A DNA stretch of 64,000 bases. Source: Microvirga splendida. GTDB taxonomy: Bacteria; Pseudomonadota; Alphaproteobacteria; Rhizobiales; Beijerinckiaceae. Every line of letters begins with the position of its first letter. Position 1 is the first letter of the stretch. A program made the position numbers and the translations under genes. Below are positions 56,622-64,000 of this stretch, piece after piece. The notes under the pieces are model-generated. The model was not told where the DNA came from. It saw nothing but the letters and a program-made list of their open reading frames with translations, and did not search any database. The stretch spans positions 167,860 through 231,859 of the forward strand of contig NZ_JAELXT010000006.1 in assembly GCF_016427565.1 (NCBI RefSeq), read 5' to 3'.

Positions 56622-57170
56622 ATGAAGCTTTTGCTTGCAGCCGGAGCGCTCGTGCTCGCCGGCCTCGTTCCCGCCGCCGCCCAGCAGGCCGCTGACCCGC
56701 AGAACACCGTCTTCCTCGACACCAAGGACGGTCGCGTCACCATCCGCCTGCGCCCGGATCTCGCCCCCAAGCATGTGGAGCAGATCAAGGCCCTGACGAA
56801 GCGCGGCTTTTACGACGGCGTGGTCTTCCACCGGGTGATCGACGGCTTCATGGCCCAGACCGGCGATCCGACCGGCACCGGCACCGGCAAGTCCGACCTG
56901 CCCAACATCCCGGCCGAGTTCACCAAGACCCAGTTCAAGCGCGGCTCGGTCGGCATGGCCCGGTCCCAGAGCCCGGATTCGGCCAACAGCCAGTTCTTCA
57001 TCTGCTACGAGGGCTGCGGCCCGCTCACCGGCCAGTACACGCTCTTCGGTGAAGTCGTGTCCGGCATGGACGTGGTCGACAAGATCAAGAAGGGCAATCA
57101 GGCTGCCAACGGCATGGTGTCGAACCCCGACAAGATCGTGAAGATGCAGCTCGCCGCCGACGCGAAGTGA
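56622..57170 (+). CDS. Periplasmic peptidyl-prolyl cis-trans isomerase (cyclophilin)
   Basis: The 182-residue cyclophilin has a signal peptide (MKLLLAAGALVLAGLVPAAA-QQ). The fold motifs GFYDGVVFHRVIDGFMAQTG and NSQFFICY contain the catalytic Arg and Phe residues. It folds exported proteins. The last base pairs overlap the start of the next small gene (stop at 57168-57170; GTG at 57167). Confidence 0.94.
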   Translation: MKLLLAAGALVLAGLVPAAAQQAADPQNTVFLDTKDGRVTIRLRPDLAPKHVEQIKALTKRGFYDGVVFHRVIDGFMAQTGDPTGTGTGKSDLPNIPAEFTKTQFKRGSVGMARSQSPDSANSQFFICYEGCGPLTGQYTLFGEVVSGMDVVDKIKKGNQAANGMVSNPDKIVKMQLAADAK

Positions 57171-57679
57171 TGCGGCACGGGCGAATATCTGGGGCGCGGC
57201 TTATCCTGGCCGCGCTCCTGCTCGGAGGGCTGGCGCTCCCACCGGCTGCGGCGCAGGTCCGCTCGCCGGCCCTCGACCCGGACGAGTGGGGTCAGCCCCG
57301 CCAGCCGCCGCTCCCATTGCCCGAGGGGCTCAGAAGCACGATACGCCCGCGTCCCGATGCCCAGCGCGTCGAGCGCGTCGACCGGATCGCCCAGGTGTTC
57401 CAGGCCATCCAGTCCTGCTGGCGCCCGCCTGCCGGCAGCGGCTATTCGGGCCAGGAGATCACCCTTCGCCTCAGCTTCAAGCGCAGCGGCGAGGTCCTGG
57501 GCCAGCCTCGCATCACCTACTACAAGGCGGGAACCCAGGGAGAGCAGCGCGAGCCCTTCACCCGCGCCGTGCGTGAGGCGTTCGAGCGCTGCACGCCGCT
57601 TCCGTTCACGGAAAGTTTCGGACGCGCCATCGCCGGGCGCATCTTCTCCTTCCGTTTCGTCGATGCCCAGCCTATGTGA
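57167..57679 (+). CDS. Exported protein with TonB/TolA C-terminal-like domain
   Basis: The roughly 170-residue protein has a signal peptide (ILAALLLGGLALPPAAAQ) and a C-terminal region beginning AIQSCWRPPAGSGYSGQEI, like TolA/TonB C-terminal domains. It ends in TPLPFTESFGRAIAGRIFSF. The start could be GTG at 57167 or ATG at 57170. It lies between two cyclophilin genes; the domain match suggests an envelope protein, but the rest of a TonB/TolA architecture is missing. Confidence 0.75.
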   Translation: MMRHGRISGARLILAALLLGGLALPPAAAQVRSPALDPDEWGQPRQPPLPLPEGLRSTIRPRPDAQRVERVDRIAQVFQAIQSCWRPPAGSGYSGQEITLRLSFKRSGEVLGQPRITYYKAGTQGEQREPFTRAVREAFERCTPLPFTESFGRAIAGRIFSFRFVDAQPM

Positions 57680-57719
57680 GCGGGCAGACTATCCTTTTCA
57701 GCCAGCACAGGAGACCCCG

Positions 57720-58187
<468 letters not shown>

Positions 58188-58198
58188 AACGATCAGGC

Positions 58199-58297
58199 GT
58201 CATCTCGGGGCCGCATCGCGGAACCCGGGATCGCTTGCAGAATAGAGCGTTACTCTCGTCACGCGATCCCGGATTGCCTTCGGCGTCCGGGATGACA
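58199..58297 (+). repeat. Partial composite mosaic repeat
   Basis: The sequence has a first-module-like gtcatctcggggccgc...acccgggatcgc and a last module cgcgatcccgg...ggcgtccgggatgac. It resembles modules of the 247-base array but lacks the middle ones. It lies just before queA. Confidence 0.7.
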
Positions 58298-58310
58298 CCT
58301 AGAAGATTTC

Positions 58311-59387
58311 ATGCGCGTCGACCTGTTCGATTTCGAGCTGCCTGAGACCAGCATCGCGCTCCGCCCCGTGGAGCCGCGCGATGCTGCGCGCATGCTCGTG
58401 GTCCGGCCGGAAGCCGGGCTTGAAGAACGCATCGTCCGTGACCTGCCGGATCTGCTTCAGCCCGGCGACGTGCTGGTGCTCAACAACACCAAGGTCATCC
58501 CGTCCCGCCTCTACGGCCTGCGGGTGCGCGAGGAGACCGCCGCGCGTGTCGAGATCATGCTGCACAAGCGCGAGGGCGCCGATTGCTGGCGCGCCTTCGC
58601 ACGGCCGGCCAAGAAGCTGAACGTCGGTGACCGCATCCGCTTCGGTGAGGCATCCGAGAGCACCGCCTGCGAACTCGTGCGGCTCGATGCCGAGGTGGAG
58701 GAGAAGGGCGAGGGCGGCGAGGTGAGGCTGCGCTTCTCCCTGGCCGGAGCCTATCTCGACGAGGCCATCGCGCGGCTCGGGGAACTGCCGTTGCCGCCCT
58801 ACATCGCCGGCAAGCGCCCGACCGACGACAAGGACTTGCAGGACTACCAGACCGTCTATGCCAAGGACGAAGGGGCCGTTGCGGCGCCCACGGCTGGCCT
58901 GCATTTCACCGACGATCTCTTCCGCCGTCTCGACGAACGCGGCATCGCCCGCCACTTCGTCACGCTCCATGTGGGCGCCGGCACTTTCCTGCCGGTGAAG
59001 GCGGAGGACACCGCCGAGCACCGGATGCATGCGGAATGGGGCTCGGTTTCCGAGGAGACGGCACGGGCCCTCAACGAGGCGAGAGCCAGGGGAGGGCGGA
59101 TCGTGGCGGTCGGCACCACGTCCCTCCGGCTTCTCGAGAGCGCGGCCCGGGAGGACGGGACCATTGCGCCTTTTTCCGGCGATACGTCGATCTTCATCAC
59201 CCCCGGCTACCGCTTCAAGGCGGTGGACGTGCTGATGACCAATTTCCACCTGCCGCGCTCGACCCTTTTCATGCTGGTTTCTGCTTTCGCGGGGCTGGAT
59301 TGCATGAGAGCGGCCTATGCCCATGCTGTTGAAGCCGGGTATCGCTTCTACTCCTATGGCGATGCGAGTTTGCTGTTTCGGCGTTGA
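58311..59387 (+). CDS. queA: S-adenosylmethionine:tRNA ribosyltransferase-isomerase
   Basis: The 358-residue enzyme transfers ribose from SAM to 7-aminomethyl-7-deazaguanine in tRNA, giving epoxyqueuosine. The start [19 protein letters not shown] and motifs [23 protein letters not shown] and [13 protein letters not shown] are family hallmarks. tgt follows, separated by a palindromic repeat; both act in queuosine modification. Confidence 0.96.
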   Translation: MRVDLFDFELPETSIALRPVEPRDAARMLVVRPEAGLEERIVRDLPDLLQPGDVLVLNNTKVIPSRLYGLRVREETAARVEIMLHKREGADCWRAFARPAKKLNVGDRIRFGEASESTACELVRLDAEVEEKGEGGEVRLRFSLAGAYLDEAIARLGELPLPPYIAGKRPTDDKDLQDYQTVYAKDEGAVAAPTAGLHFTDDLFRRLDERGIARHFVTLHVGAGTFLPVKAEDTAEHRMHAEWGSVSEETARALNEARARGGRIVAVGTTSLRLLESAAREDGTIAPFSGDTSIFITPGYRFKAVDVLMTNFHLPRSTLFMLVSAFAGLDCMRAAYAHAVEAGYRFYSYGDASLLFRR

Positions 59388-59394
59388 TGCTCCA

Positions 59395-59496
59395 TGTCAT
59401 CCCCGGCGGTCCGCAGGACCGGGAAGGGGATCCATTGATGTTCCGTAGCGGTTATGGATTCCCTTCCCCTCCGCTGCGCTTCGGCCGGGAATGACA
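59395..59496 (+). repeat. tgtcatcc/ggaatgaca palindromic element, copy 3 (full length)
   Basis: This 102-base copy, with arms gaccgggaaggggatccat and ggattcccttcccctccg, lies between queA and tgt. It closely matches 51274-51375. Confidence 0.85.
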
Positions 59497-59510
59497 CAGA
59501 GAGTTTCTGA

Positions 59511-60692
59511 ATGACCACCGAGACCTTCACCTTCAACGTCAGCAAGACCGACGGGACGGCGCGCACCGGGGAGATCCGGATGCCCCGCGGCGTCATCCGC
59601 ACGCCGGCTTTCATGCCCGTCGGAACGGCCGCGACCGTGAAGGCCATGTATCCCGACCAGGTGAAGGCGCTGGGCGCCGACGTGGTGCTCGGCAACACCT
59701 ATCACCTCATGCTCCGCCCCGGCGCCGAGCGGGTGGCGCGGCTCGGCGGGCTGCACCACTTCATGAACTGGCCCTATCCGATCCTCACCGATTCCGGCGG
59801 CTTCCAGGTCATGTCCCTGTCGGCCCTGCGCAAGATCGACGAGACCGGCGTCACCTTCCAGTCCCATATCGACGGCTCGACCCATGTGCTGACCCCGGAG
59901 CGCTCCATCGAGATCCAGGGCCTGCTCGGCTCCGATATCCAGATGCAACTCGACGAATGCGTGAAGCTGCCCTGTTCCGACGAGACGGCGGAGAAGGCCA
60001 TGCGCCTGTCCCTGCGCTGGGCGGAGCGCTGCCGCGTCGCTTTCGGCGAGCAGCCCGGCAAGGCCATGTTCGGCATCGTCCAGGGCGGCGCGGTGGAGCG
60101 GCTGCGCATCGAGAGCGCCCGGGAACTCGCAGGCTTGGATCTCAAGGGCTATGCCATCGGCGGCCTTGCCGTGGGCGAGCCCCAGGAGGTGATGCTGCGG
60201 ATGATCGAGACGGTCGAGCCGCACATGCCGGGCGCCAAGCCCCGCTACCTCATGGGCGTCGGCACCCCGGACGATATCGTGGAGGCGGTGCGCCGGGGCG
60301 TTGACATGTTCGACTGCGTCATGCCCACCCGGGCCGGCCGTCACGGCCAGGTCTTCACCCGCCACGGGCGCATGAACCTGCGCAACGCCCGTTTCGCCGA
60401 GGACACGAGCCCCCTCGATCCGGAATCGAAGTGCACGGCTACCAACACCTATTCCCGCGCCTATCTCCACCATCTCGTGCGCTCCAACGAGATCCTGGGC
60501 ATGATGCTGCTGACCTGGAACAACCTGGCCTACTATCAGGAGCTCATGGCCGGCCTGCGCAAGGCCATCGGGGAAGGCCGCCTGGAAAGCTATATCGGCG
60601 AGGTCAAGGAAGGCTGGGCCAGGGGCGAGCGGGACGGCAAGGCGGAGGCCGGGCAGCACGCCGACAACACGGCCATGGTGTCGGAAGGCTGA
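59511..60692 (+). CDS. tgt: Queuine tRNA-ribosyltransferase
   Basis: The 393-residue TIM-barrel enzyme swaps guanine-34 for the queuosine precursor. Catalytic Asp residues are seen in [13 protein letters not shown] and [17 protein letters not shown]. The zinc site normally reads CxCxxC before YSRAYLHHL; here it is [16 protein letters not shown], so only the first Cys is kept, replaced elsewhere by Ala and Thr. This could be a lineage trait or weaken metal binding. Length and the rest of the fold are normal. Confidence 0.93.
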   Translation: MTTETFTFNVSKTDGTARTGEIRMPRGVIRTPAFMPVGTAATVKAMYPDQVKALGADVVLGNTYHLMLRPGAERVARLGGLHHFMNWPYPILTDSGGFQVMSLSALRKIDETGVTFQSHIDGSTHVLTPERSIEIQGLLGSDIQMQLDECVKLPCSDETAEKAMRLSLRWAERCRVAFGEQPGKAMFGIVQGGAVERLRIESARELAGLDLKGYAIGGLAVGEPQEVMLRMIETVEPHMPGAKPRYLMGVGTPDDIVEAVRRGVDMFDCVMPTRAGRHGQVFTRHGRMNLRNARFAEDTSPLDPESKCTATNTYSRAYLHHLVRSNEILGMMLLTWNNLAYYQELMAGLRKAIGEGRLESYIGEVKEGWARGERDGKAEAGQHADNTAMVSEG

Positions 60693-60802
60693 GCCTGAGA
60701 CCATTCCGGAATTGTCCGGGTACAGCCCGGGATTGTGGATCCCGGACGGGGCTTTTCGATTGACCTGAGGCGAGATACCCCCTATCTCGGGCTCGACCCT
60801 GG

Positions 60803-60878
60803 GAGCGCGTAGCTCAGCCGGTAGAGCATCTGACTTTTAATCAGAGGGTCCTGGGTTCGAGTCCCAGCGCGCTCACCA
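60803..60878 (+). tRNA. tRNA-Lys (anticodon TTT)
   Basis: The 76-base cloverleaf has acceptor stem gagcgcg / cgcgctc, discriminator A and an encoded CCA. The anticodon loop cttttaa places TTT at 60836-60838, and the T arm is ctggg-ttcgagt-cccag. It lies about 110 bases after tgt. Confidence 0.95.
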
Positions 60879-60956
60879 ACAATATCAAAGGGTTACCGGC
60901 ATCTGCCCTTTGAGCCGTTTCCTTCCAGGTGGCCCATAAGCAGCCGAGCACGGCAC

Positions 60957-62066
60957 TCAGCTTTGATCCGAGTTTGCTCGGCCTGGGCCGATCACGTCGG
61001 CCCTGACGGTGAACGTCTTAGGGTCGGTCCGCTCCGGGGCCGGGGCATCGTAGATGATCAGCAGGGCACCCGCGCCCGCCTCGGGCCAGAGCTCGATCCC
61101 CTCCGGATGATCCGCATGCAGCTGGTACGGCAGTTCGGCCATCGTCTCGATGCGCTTGGGAGCGATGACGCCGGAGCTGTCATCATGCGCCGCGTCCCGC
61201 CACCGCAGGACAAAGGCCGGCCCTTCCAGGGACATGGTCGGCCCCACCAGCAGCAGAAGATCATCGCCCGCAAACCGCATGTCGCGGATGCCTAAGCCTC
61301 GCGTGTCGAGCAGGTGCTTGCGATAGCGCCGCTCCCCATCGATCCGGCGCCCCTTCAGCCGGTCTTTGCCTTTCTGCTTCAGCTCCAGATCGAGAACCAC
61401 GGCATGGCCGCGCAGCACAGGGCCACGCAGCCCGAGCCAGACCCGATTTCCGCGCGCGGCTATTCCCTCGATGTCAAAGCCGTTCTCCTTCGACGGGATG
61501 CTCAGGAAGGCCCCGAGGTGCGGGTCATCCGCCAGCCACCGCTCGAGGGCGCTGCGCTTCTTGCCCAGCTTGAGCCAGGCCGCCTGTCGATCGCCATCTG
61601 CCTCGGCTGGAGTGAAGAGCCCTGGCGCCTCCTCCACCAGCGGGATGCGCCCAAGGAAGTAGCGGTTGGGCTCGCGCTCGATCTCCTCCATCTCCTCGAG
61701 GGCCTCGGTGGGGTCGTTCTCATCCCGCTCGGGCTTGGAGCGCTTGCGCGAGTGGGACCCGACGATCCAGAGAAAGCCGTCTTGAGCACAAAGGCCCTCG
61801 ATATCCATCTCACCATCGGCCCCGGCAGGCAGGTCGACCAGCGCGTCCAGGGCGAAATGCCGATGGTCCCCGAAGCTGCCGTCGTCCAAGCGGCGGAGGC
61901 GCTCGACACTGGCGGTCTCATCACAGGCGAGAAAGAGGCAGTCCCCAATCCGGGTGACGGCCGAGAGATCCTTGCGAAGCGGATCCTCTAAATGCTGGAT
62001 CGGCTTCCAGTCGGAGAAGGTGAGGGGAACCTGGGCGATGGTTTCTGCGAGGCTGTTGTCCGACAC
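60957..62066 (-). CDS. DUF3616 domain protein
   Basis: The 369-residue protein shows the DUF3616 pattern: LSAVTRIGDCLFLACDET, DIEGLCAQDGFLWIVGSHS, FDIEGIAARGNRVWLGLRGP and HPEGIELWPE. Such alternating beta segments with DxEG motifs suggest a beta-propeller fold. Function unknown. ATG at 62066 gives the expected start. It faces tRNA-Lys. Confidence 0.85.
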   Translation of the reverse strand: MSDNSLAETIAQVPLTFSDWKPIQHLEDPLRKDLSAVTRIGDCLFLACDETASVERLRRLDDGSFGDHRHFALDALVDLPAGADGEMDIEGLCAQDGFLWIVGSHSRKRSKPERDENDPTEALEEMEEIEREPNRYFLGRIPLVEEAPGLFTPAEADGDRQAAWLKLGKKRSALERWLADDPHLGAFLSIPSKENGFDIEGIAARGNRVWLGLRGPVLRGHAVVLDLELKQKGKDRLKGRRIDGERRYRKHLLDTRGLGIRDMRFAGDDLLLLVGPTMSLEGPAFVLRWRDAAHDDSSGVIAPKRIETMAELPYQLHADHPEGIELWPEAGAGALLIIYDAPAPERTDPKTFTVRADVIGPGRANSDQS

Positions 62067-62242
62067 GACGGCTCCTGGTGCGTGGGTGCTGAAGCAACAA
62101 CGCTCCAGATTGCAAACCAGCCCACTCGTTCGGGCCTTCTGTCAGCTTATTGCGCCCAAGCGGACATTCTGAAAGAGGTGCGGACTTCCGAGCCTGATCC
62201 TGAGCGGACCGTTGCGTGGCGCTGCATTTCCCTAGCGCCTCG

Positions 62243-62389
62243 TTATCGGAGAGCCTGGCATTCCGTGTCAGAACTGATCCTTGAGCAGACCGTGGACGTG
62301 TCGAGAATATTCGCAACCGCAGCCGCCCATATGACGATGCAAGCAAGGATCGATCCGGCGAGAACGAGCGAAAGAAGGGTCGGGCGCAT
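62243..62389 (-). CDS. Small single-helix membrane or exported protein
   Basis: The 48-residue product MRPTLLSLVLAGSILACIVI continues through a hydrophobic helix into a polar tail with two Cys residues (CSRISSDTEC). A GGAGG ribosome site 5 bases before the ATG at 62389 strongly supports translation and rejects the longer 70-residue reading. Function unknown. Confidence 0.6.
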   Translation of the reverse strand: MRPTLLSLVLAGSILACIVIWAAAVANILDTSTVCSRISSDTECQALR

Positions 62390-62684
62390 GGATGCCTCCA
62401 TCAGCAGGAGGGCGCATCCGAAAGGAGATGCGCGACGGAATCCCGGCTCAGACACTTGGTACGTCAGTGTACATAAGCCGGTTCCAGCAGGCGGTCCTTG
62501 ATCCAGATCGAGCTAGGCCGCTGAAACTTCGGAAAGATCAGTCTGCGAACGATGCTCCCACGGACAGATCCGCTCGCAATTGGAGCTCGGAGAGCCCATA
62601 TAAGAGCCATCGGTAGCCCGCATACGGGCTGTTGCCGACTGAGAGATCCGATGTGCTCCCGCCCGTAAGGCAGAGGAGCGCCCC

Positions 62685-62951
62685 ATGCCCCGCTACTTCT
62701 TCCACTTGATCGATGGCTACTCGGACCGTGATGCCGAGGGCGCCGAACTGCCCGACATCTATACCGCCCAAGATCAGGCGATCCGCACCAGCGGTGAAGT
62801 CCTGCGCGACATGGGTGCCGAGTTCTGGAACGGCGCCGAGTGGAAGCTGGAGGTGACCGACGAGCAAGGCCGGATTCTGTTCACTCTCCGCTTCTCGGCC
62901 GAGGAGCACCCGGCTTTGCCCGATCCGTCCCCCGACTTGGACGCTCCTTAA
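62685..62951 (+). CDS. DUF6894 family small protein, paralogue 3
   Basis: The 88-residue protein begins MPRYFFHLIDGYSDRDAEG, the consensus N-terminus of the family, and includes WKLEVTDEQGRILFTLRF. An AGAGGAG ribosome site precedes the ATG. It is longer than the other two by a Pro/Asp-rich tail, and its stop overlaps the 3' end of the opposing Crp/Fnr gene by four bases. Confidence 0.83.
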   Translation: MPRYFFHLIDGYSDRDAEGAELPDIYTAQDQAIRTSGEVLRDMGAEFWNGAEWKLEVTDEQGRILFTLRFSAEEHPALPDPSPDLDAP

Positions 62952-63682
62952 AGGCTCTGTTCCGAGATGCCGTTCTGATGGGTGAGGTGCAGGTAGTTGG
63001 GATTGAAGCCGCTGAACGCTTTCAGCCTCGCGATGTCCAGGATGACAAGGTGCTTGCCCTTGAGCGTGATCAGCCCGTCCCTGCGCAGACGCTGGAGCAC
63101 CCGGTTCACATGCACGGGCGTCAGACCCACCGTATCGGCCAGCTCGGCCTGGGTGATGGGCAACTCATACGTATCACCATCTGTCATACCGACCGTTTCA
63201 AGCCGCAACAGCAACTCGCACAGGAGGTGAGCAAGCCGCAGCTCGGCCTTTCGGGCACCGACGTTGACCAGCCATTCGCGCACGGTGGCCTCGTCCACCA
63301 GCGCCACCCACCAGAACGCGCGGGCGATGGCTGGCCGATCCATCAGCGCCAGGATCTGGGCTCGCGGGATCTTCACCACGGTGCAGGGGGATAGCGTAGC
63401 GATAGTATGATCCATGGCCTTGAGGATGAAGACATGCAGGTCGCAGAAGTCGCCCGGCACCAGATAGGCCATGATCTGGCGTCGGCCGGGCGGGAGGATC
63501 TTATAGCGGCAGGCAAAGCCCTCCAGGATCAGGATAACGTCGCTCGGTGCCTCACCTTCGCGGATCAGATCCACCCGGGGCCCGACCGCCCGGACCGGGC
63601 GGACGACCTCGTCCAGGAGGAGCCTGTCCGCATCCGGCAGAGGTCCGAAGGCCTCCAGCTTGCGGGTGAGCAAGTTCATCAT
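62948..63682 (-). CDS. Crp/Fnr family transcriptional regulator
   Basis: The 244-residue protein has an N-terminal cyclic-nucleotide-binding-like domain (PGRRQIMAYLVPGDFCDLHV) and a C-terminal helix-turn-helix (ELADTVGLTPVHVNRVLQRL). The N-terminal FNR-type Cys cluster is absent, so oxygen sensing by an Fe-S cluster is unlikely. ATG at 63682 starts MMNLLTRKLEAFG; ATG at 63679 is equally possible. Target genes unknown. Confidence 0.9.
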   Translation of the reverse strand: MMNLLTRKLEAFGPLPDADRLLLDEVVRPVRAVGPRVDLIREGEAPSDVILILEGFACRYKILPPGRRQIMAYLVPGDFCDLHVFILKAMDHTIATLSPCTVVKIPRAQILALMDRPAIARAFWWVALVDEATVREWLVNVGARKAELRLAHLLCELLLRLETVGMTDGDTYELPITQAELADTVGLTPVHVNRVLQRLRRDGLITLKGKHLVILDIARLKAFSGFNPNYLHLTHQNGISEQSL

Positions 63683-63701
63683 CGGGAAGTCTCCTGAACC
63701 T

Positions 63702-63974
63702 ATGAAACAAGGTAGGAGAAGCCGCTTTGCCTGCCAAGCGGTCGAAGAAATGGCAGTCTCGACTGTGACTGCCTTCCAAGAGCGGCCTTATCCGAAATTT
63801 TCGTCGGAAGCCATTGACGGATATAGCATGCGACAGCTTCAACGCTTGGAAGGTCTCAAACAGGCACTTCCCGGCAGAGATGCTTTGGTCTGCCTGCGCG
63901 CGCTCATAATGGAAGCCGACACGCGTTCAGTGTTTGCCGACTCCGCCCGAACTCACCCCGGCACGAAGGCGTAG
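63702..63974 (+). CDS. Doubtful small hypothetical protein
   Basis: An open frame of up to 90 residues (MKQGRRSRFACQAVEEMAVS onward; alternative ATG at 63750) lies divergent to the Crp/Fnr gene. The region is less GC-rich than its surroundings. Codon pattern is inconclusive, and I see no known motif. It may be a real short gene or promoter-region noise. Confidence 0.35.
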   Translation: MKQGRRSRFACQAVEEMAVSTVTAFQERPYPKFSSEAIDGYSMRQLQRLEGLKQALPGRDALVCLRALIMEADTRSVFADSARTHPGTKA

Positions 63975-64000
63975 CCTTGCAGCTGGCGCTTTGCGAGTTC

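Overview
The window is a GC-rich chromosomal segment from an alphaproteobacterium of the order Hyphomicrobiales (Rhizobiales). The best guess is Methylobacteriaceae, perhaps Microvirga-like. This rests on gene order (scpA-scpB-tatABC-serS-surE-pcm; yajC-secD-secF-NDUFAF3-like-NDUFAF6-like), DUF1127, DUF6894 and RTX proteins, and palindromic intergenic repeats resembling the RIME elements of rhizobia. The assignment is an inference from protein character, not from an rRNA sequence.

Layout. 1-5.1 kb: end of an unrecognised exported protein, erpA, dgt, argS. 5.2-16.5 kb: a long co-directional housekeeping run (SPOR protein, nagZ, scpA, scpB, an orphan ABC ATPase, tatABC, serS, surE, pcm, NlpD-like lipoprotein). 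16.6-23.7 kb: DUF815 ATPase, the yajC-secDF operon with two complex I assembly-factor homologues, and trmFO. 23.8-36.2 kb is accessory: a small RTX protein, SDR, DUF1127, MscS channel, mini-porin-like protein, DUF2231, GGDEF protein, an AlgE-type mannuronan C5-epimerase with an RTX tail, a DUF6894 protein, a hybrid histidine kinase, a methyltransferase and a DUF4336 protein. 36.2-37.3 kb: one AT-rich orphan gene of foreign character. 37.3-47 kb: uvrA and ssb, separated by two RTX genes, then a DUF6894 gene and an RTX protein with a 27-residue super-repeat. 47.2-50.9 kb: M20 peptidase, GNAT, rppH, MarC, PP2C-like phosphatase. 50.9-52.4 kb: a gene-free interval packed with palindromic repeats and one strong orphan promoter. 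52.4-60.9 kb: gyrA, a secreted protein, coaD, two cyclophilins, queA, tgt, tRNA-Lys. 60.9-64 kb: DUF3616 protein, small membrane protein, third DUF6894 gene, Crp/Fnr regulator and a doubtful final gene.

How it fits together. Most of the window serves core functions: translation (argS, serS, queA/tgt, trmFO, tRNA-Lys), protein export (Tat, SecDF-YajC), chromosome biology (scpAB, gyrA, uvrA, ssb) and envelope division/remodelling (SPOR protein, NagZ, NlpD-like). The accessory theme is secreted RTX proteins. There are five between 23.8 and 47.0 kb. Four share a C-terminal domain that is probably a type I secretion signal, and no secretion ABC/MFP genes lie nearby. The AlgE-type epimerase is the clearest of these: its catalytic Tyr/Asp/His/His pattern matches Azotobacter AlgE spacing exactly, which suggests the organism secretes an enzyme that modifies a polyuronate. 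I found no CRISPR array, transposase, integrase or prophage.
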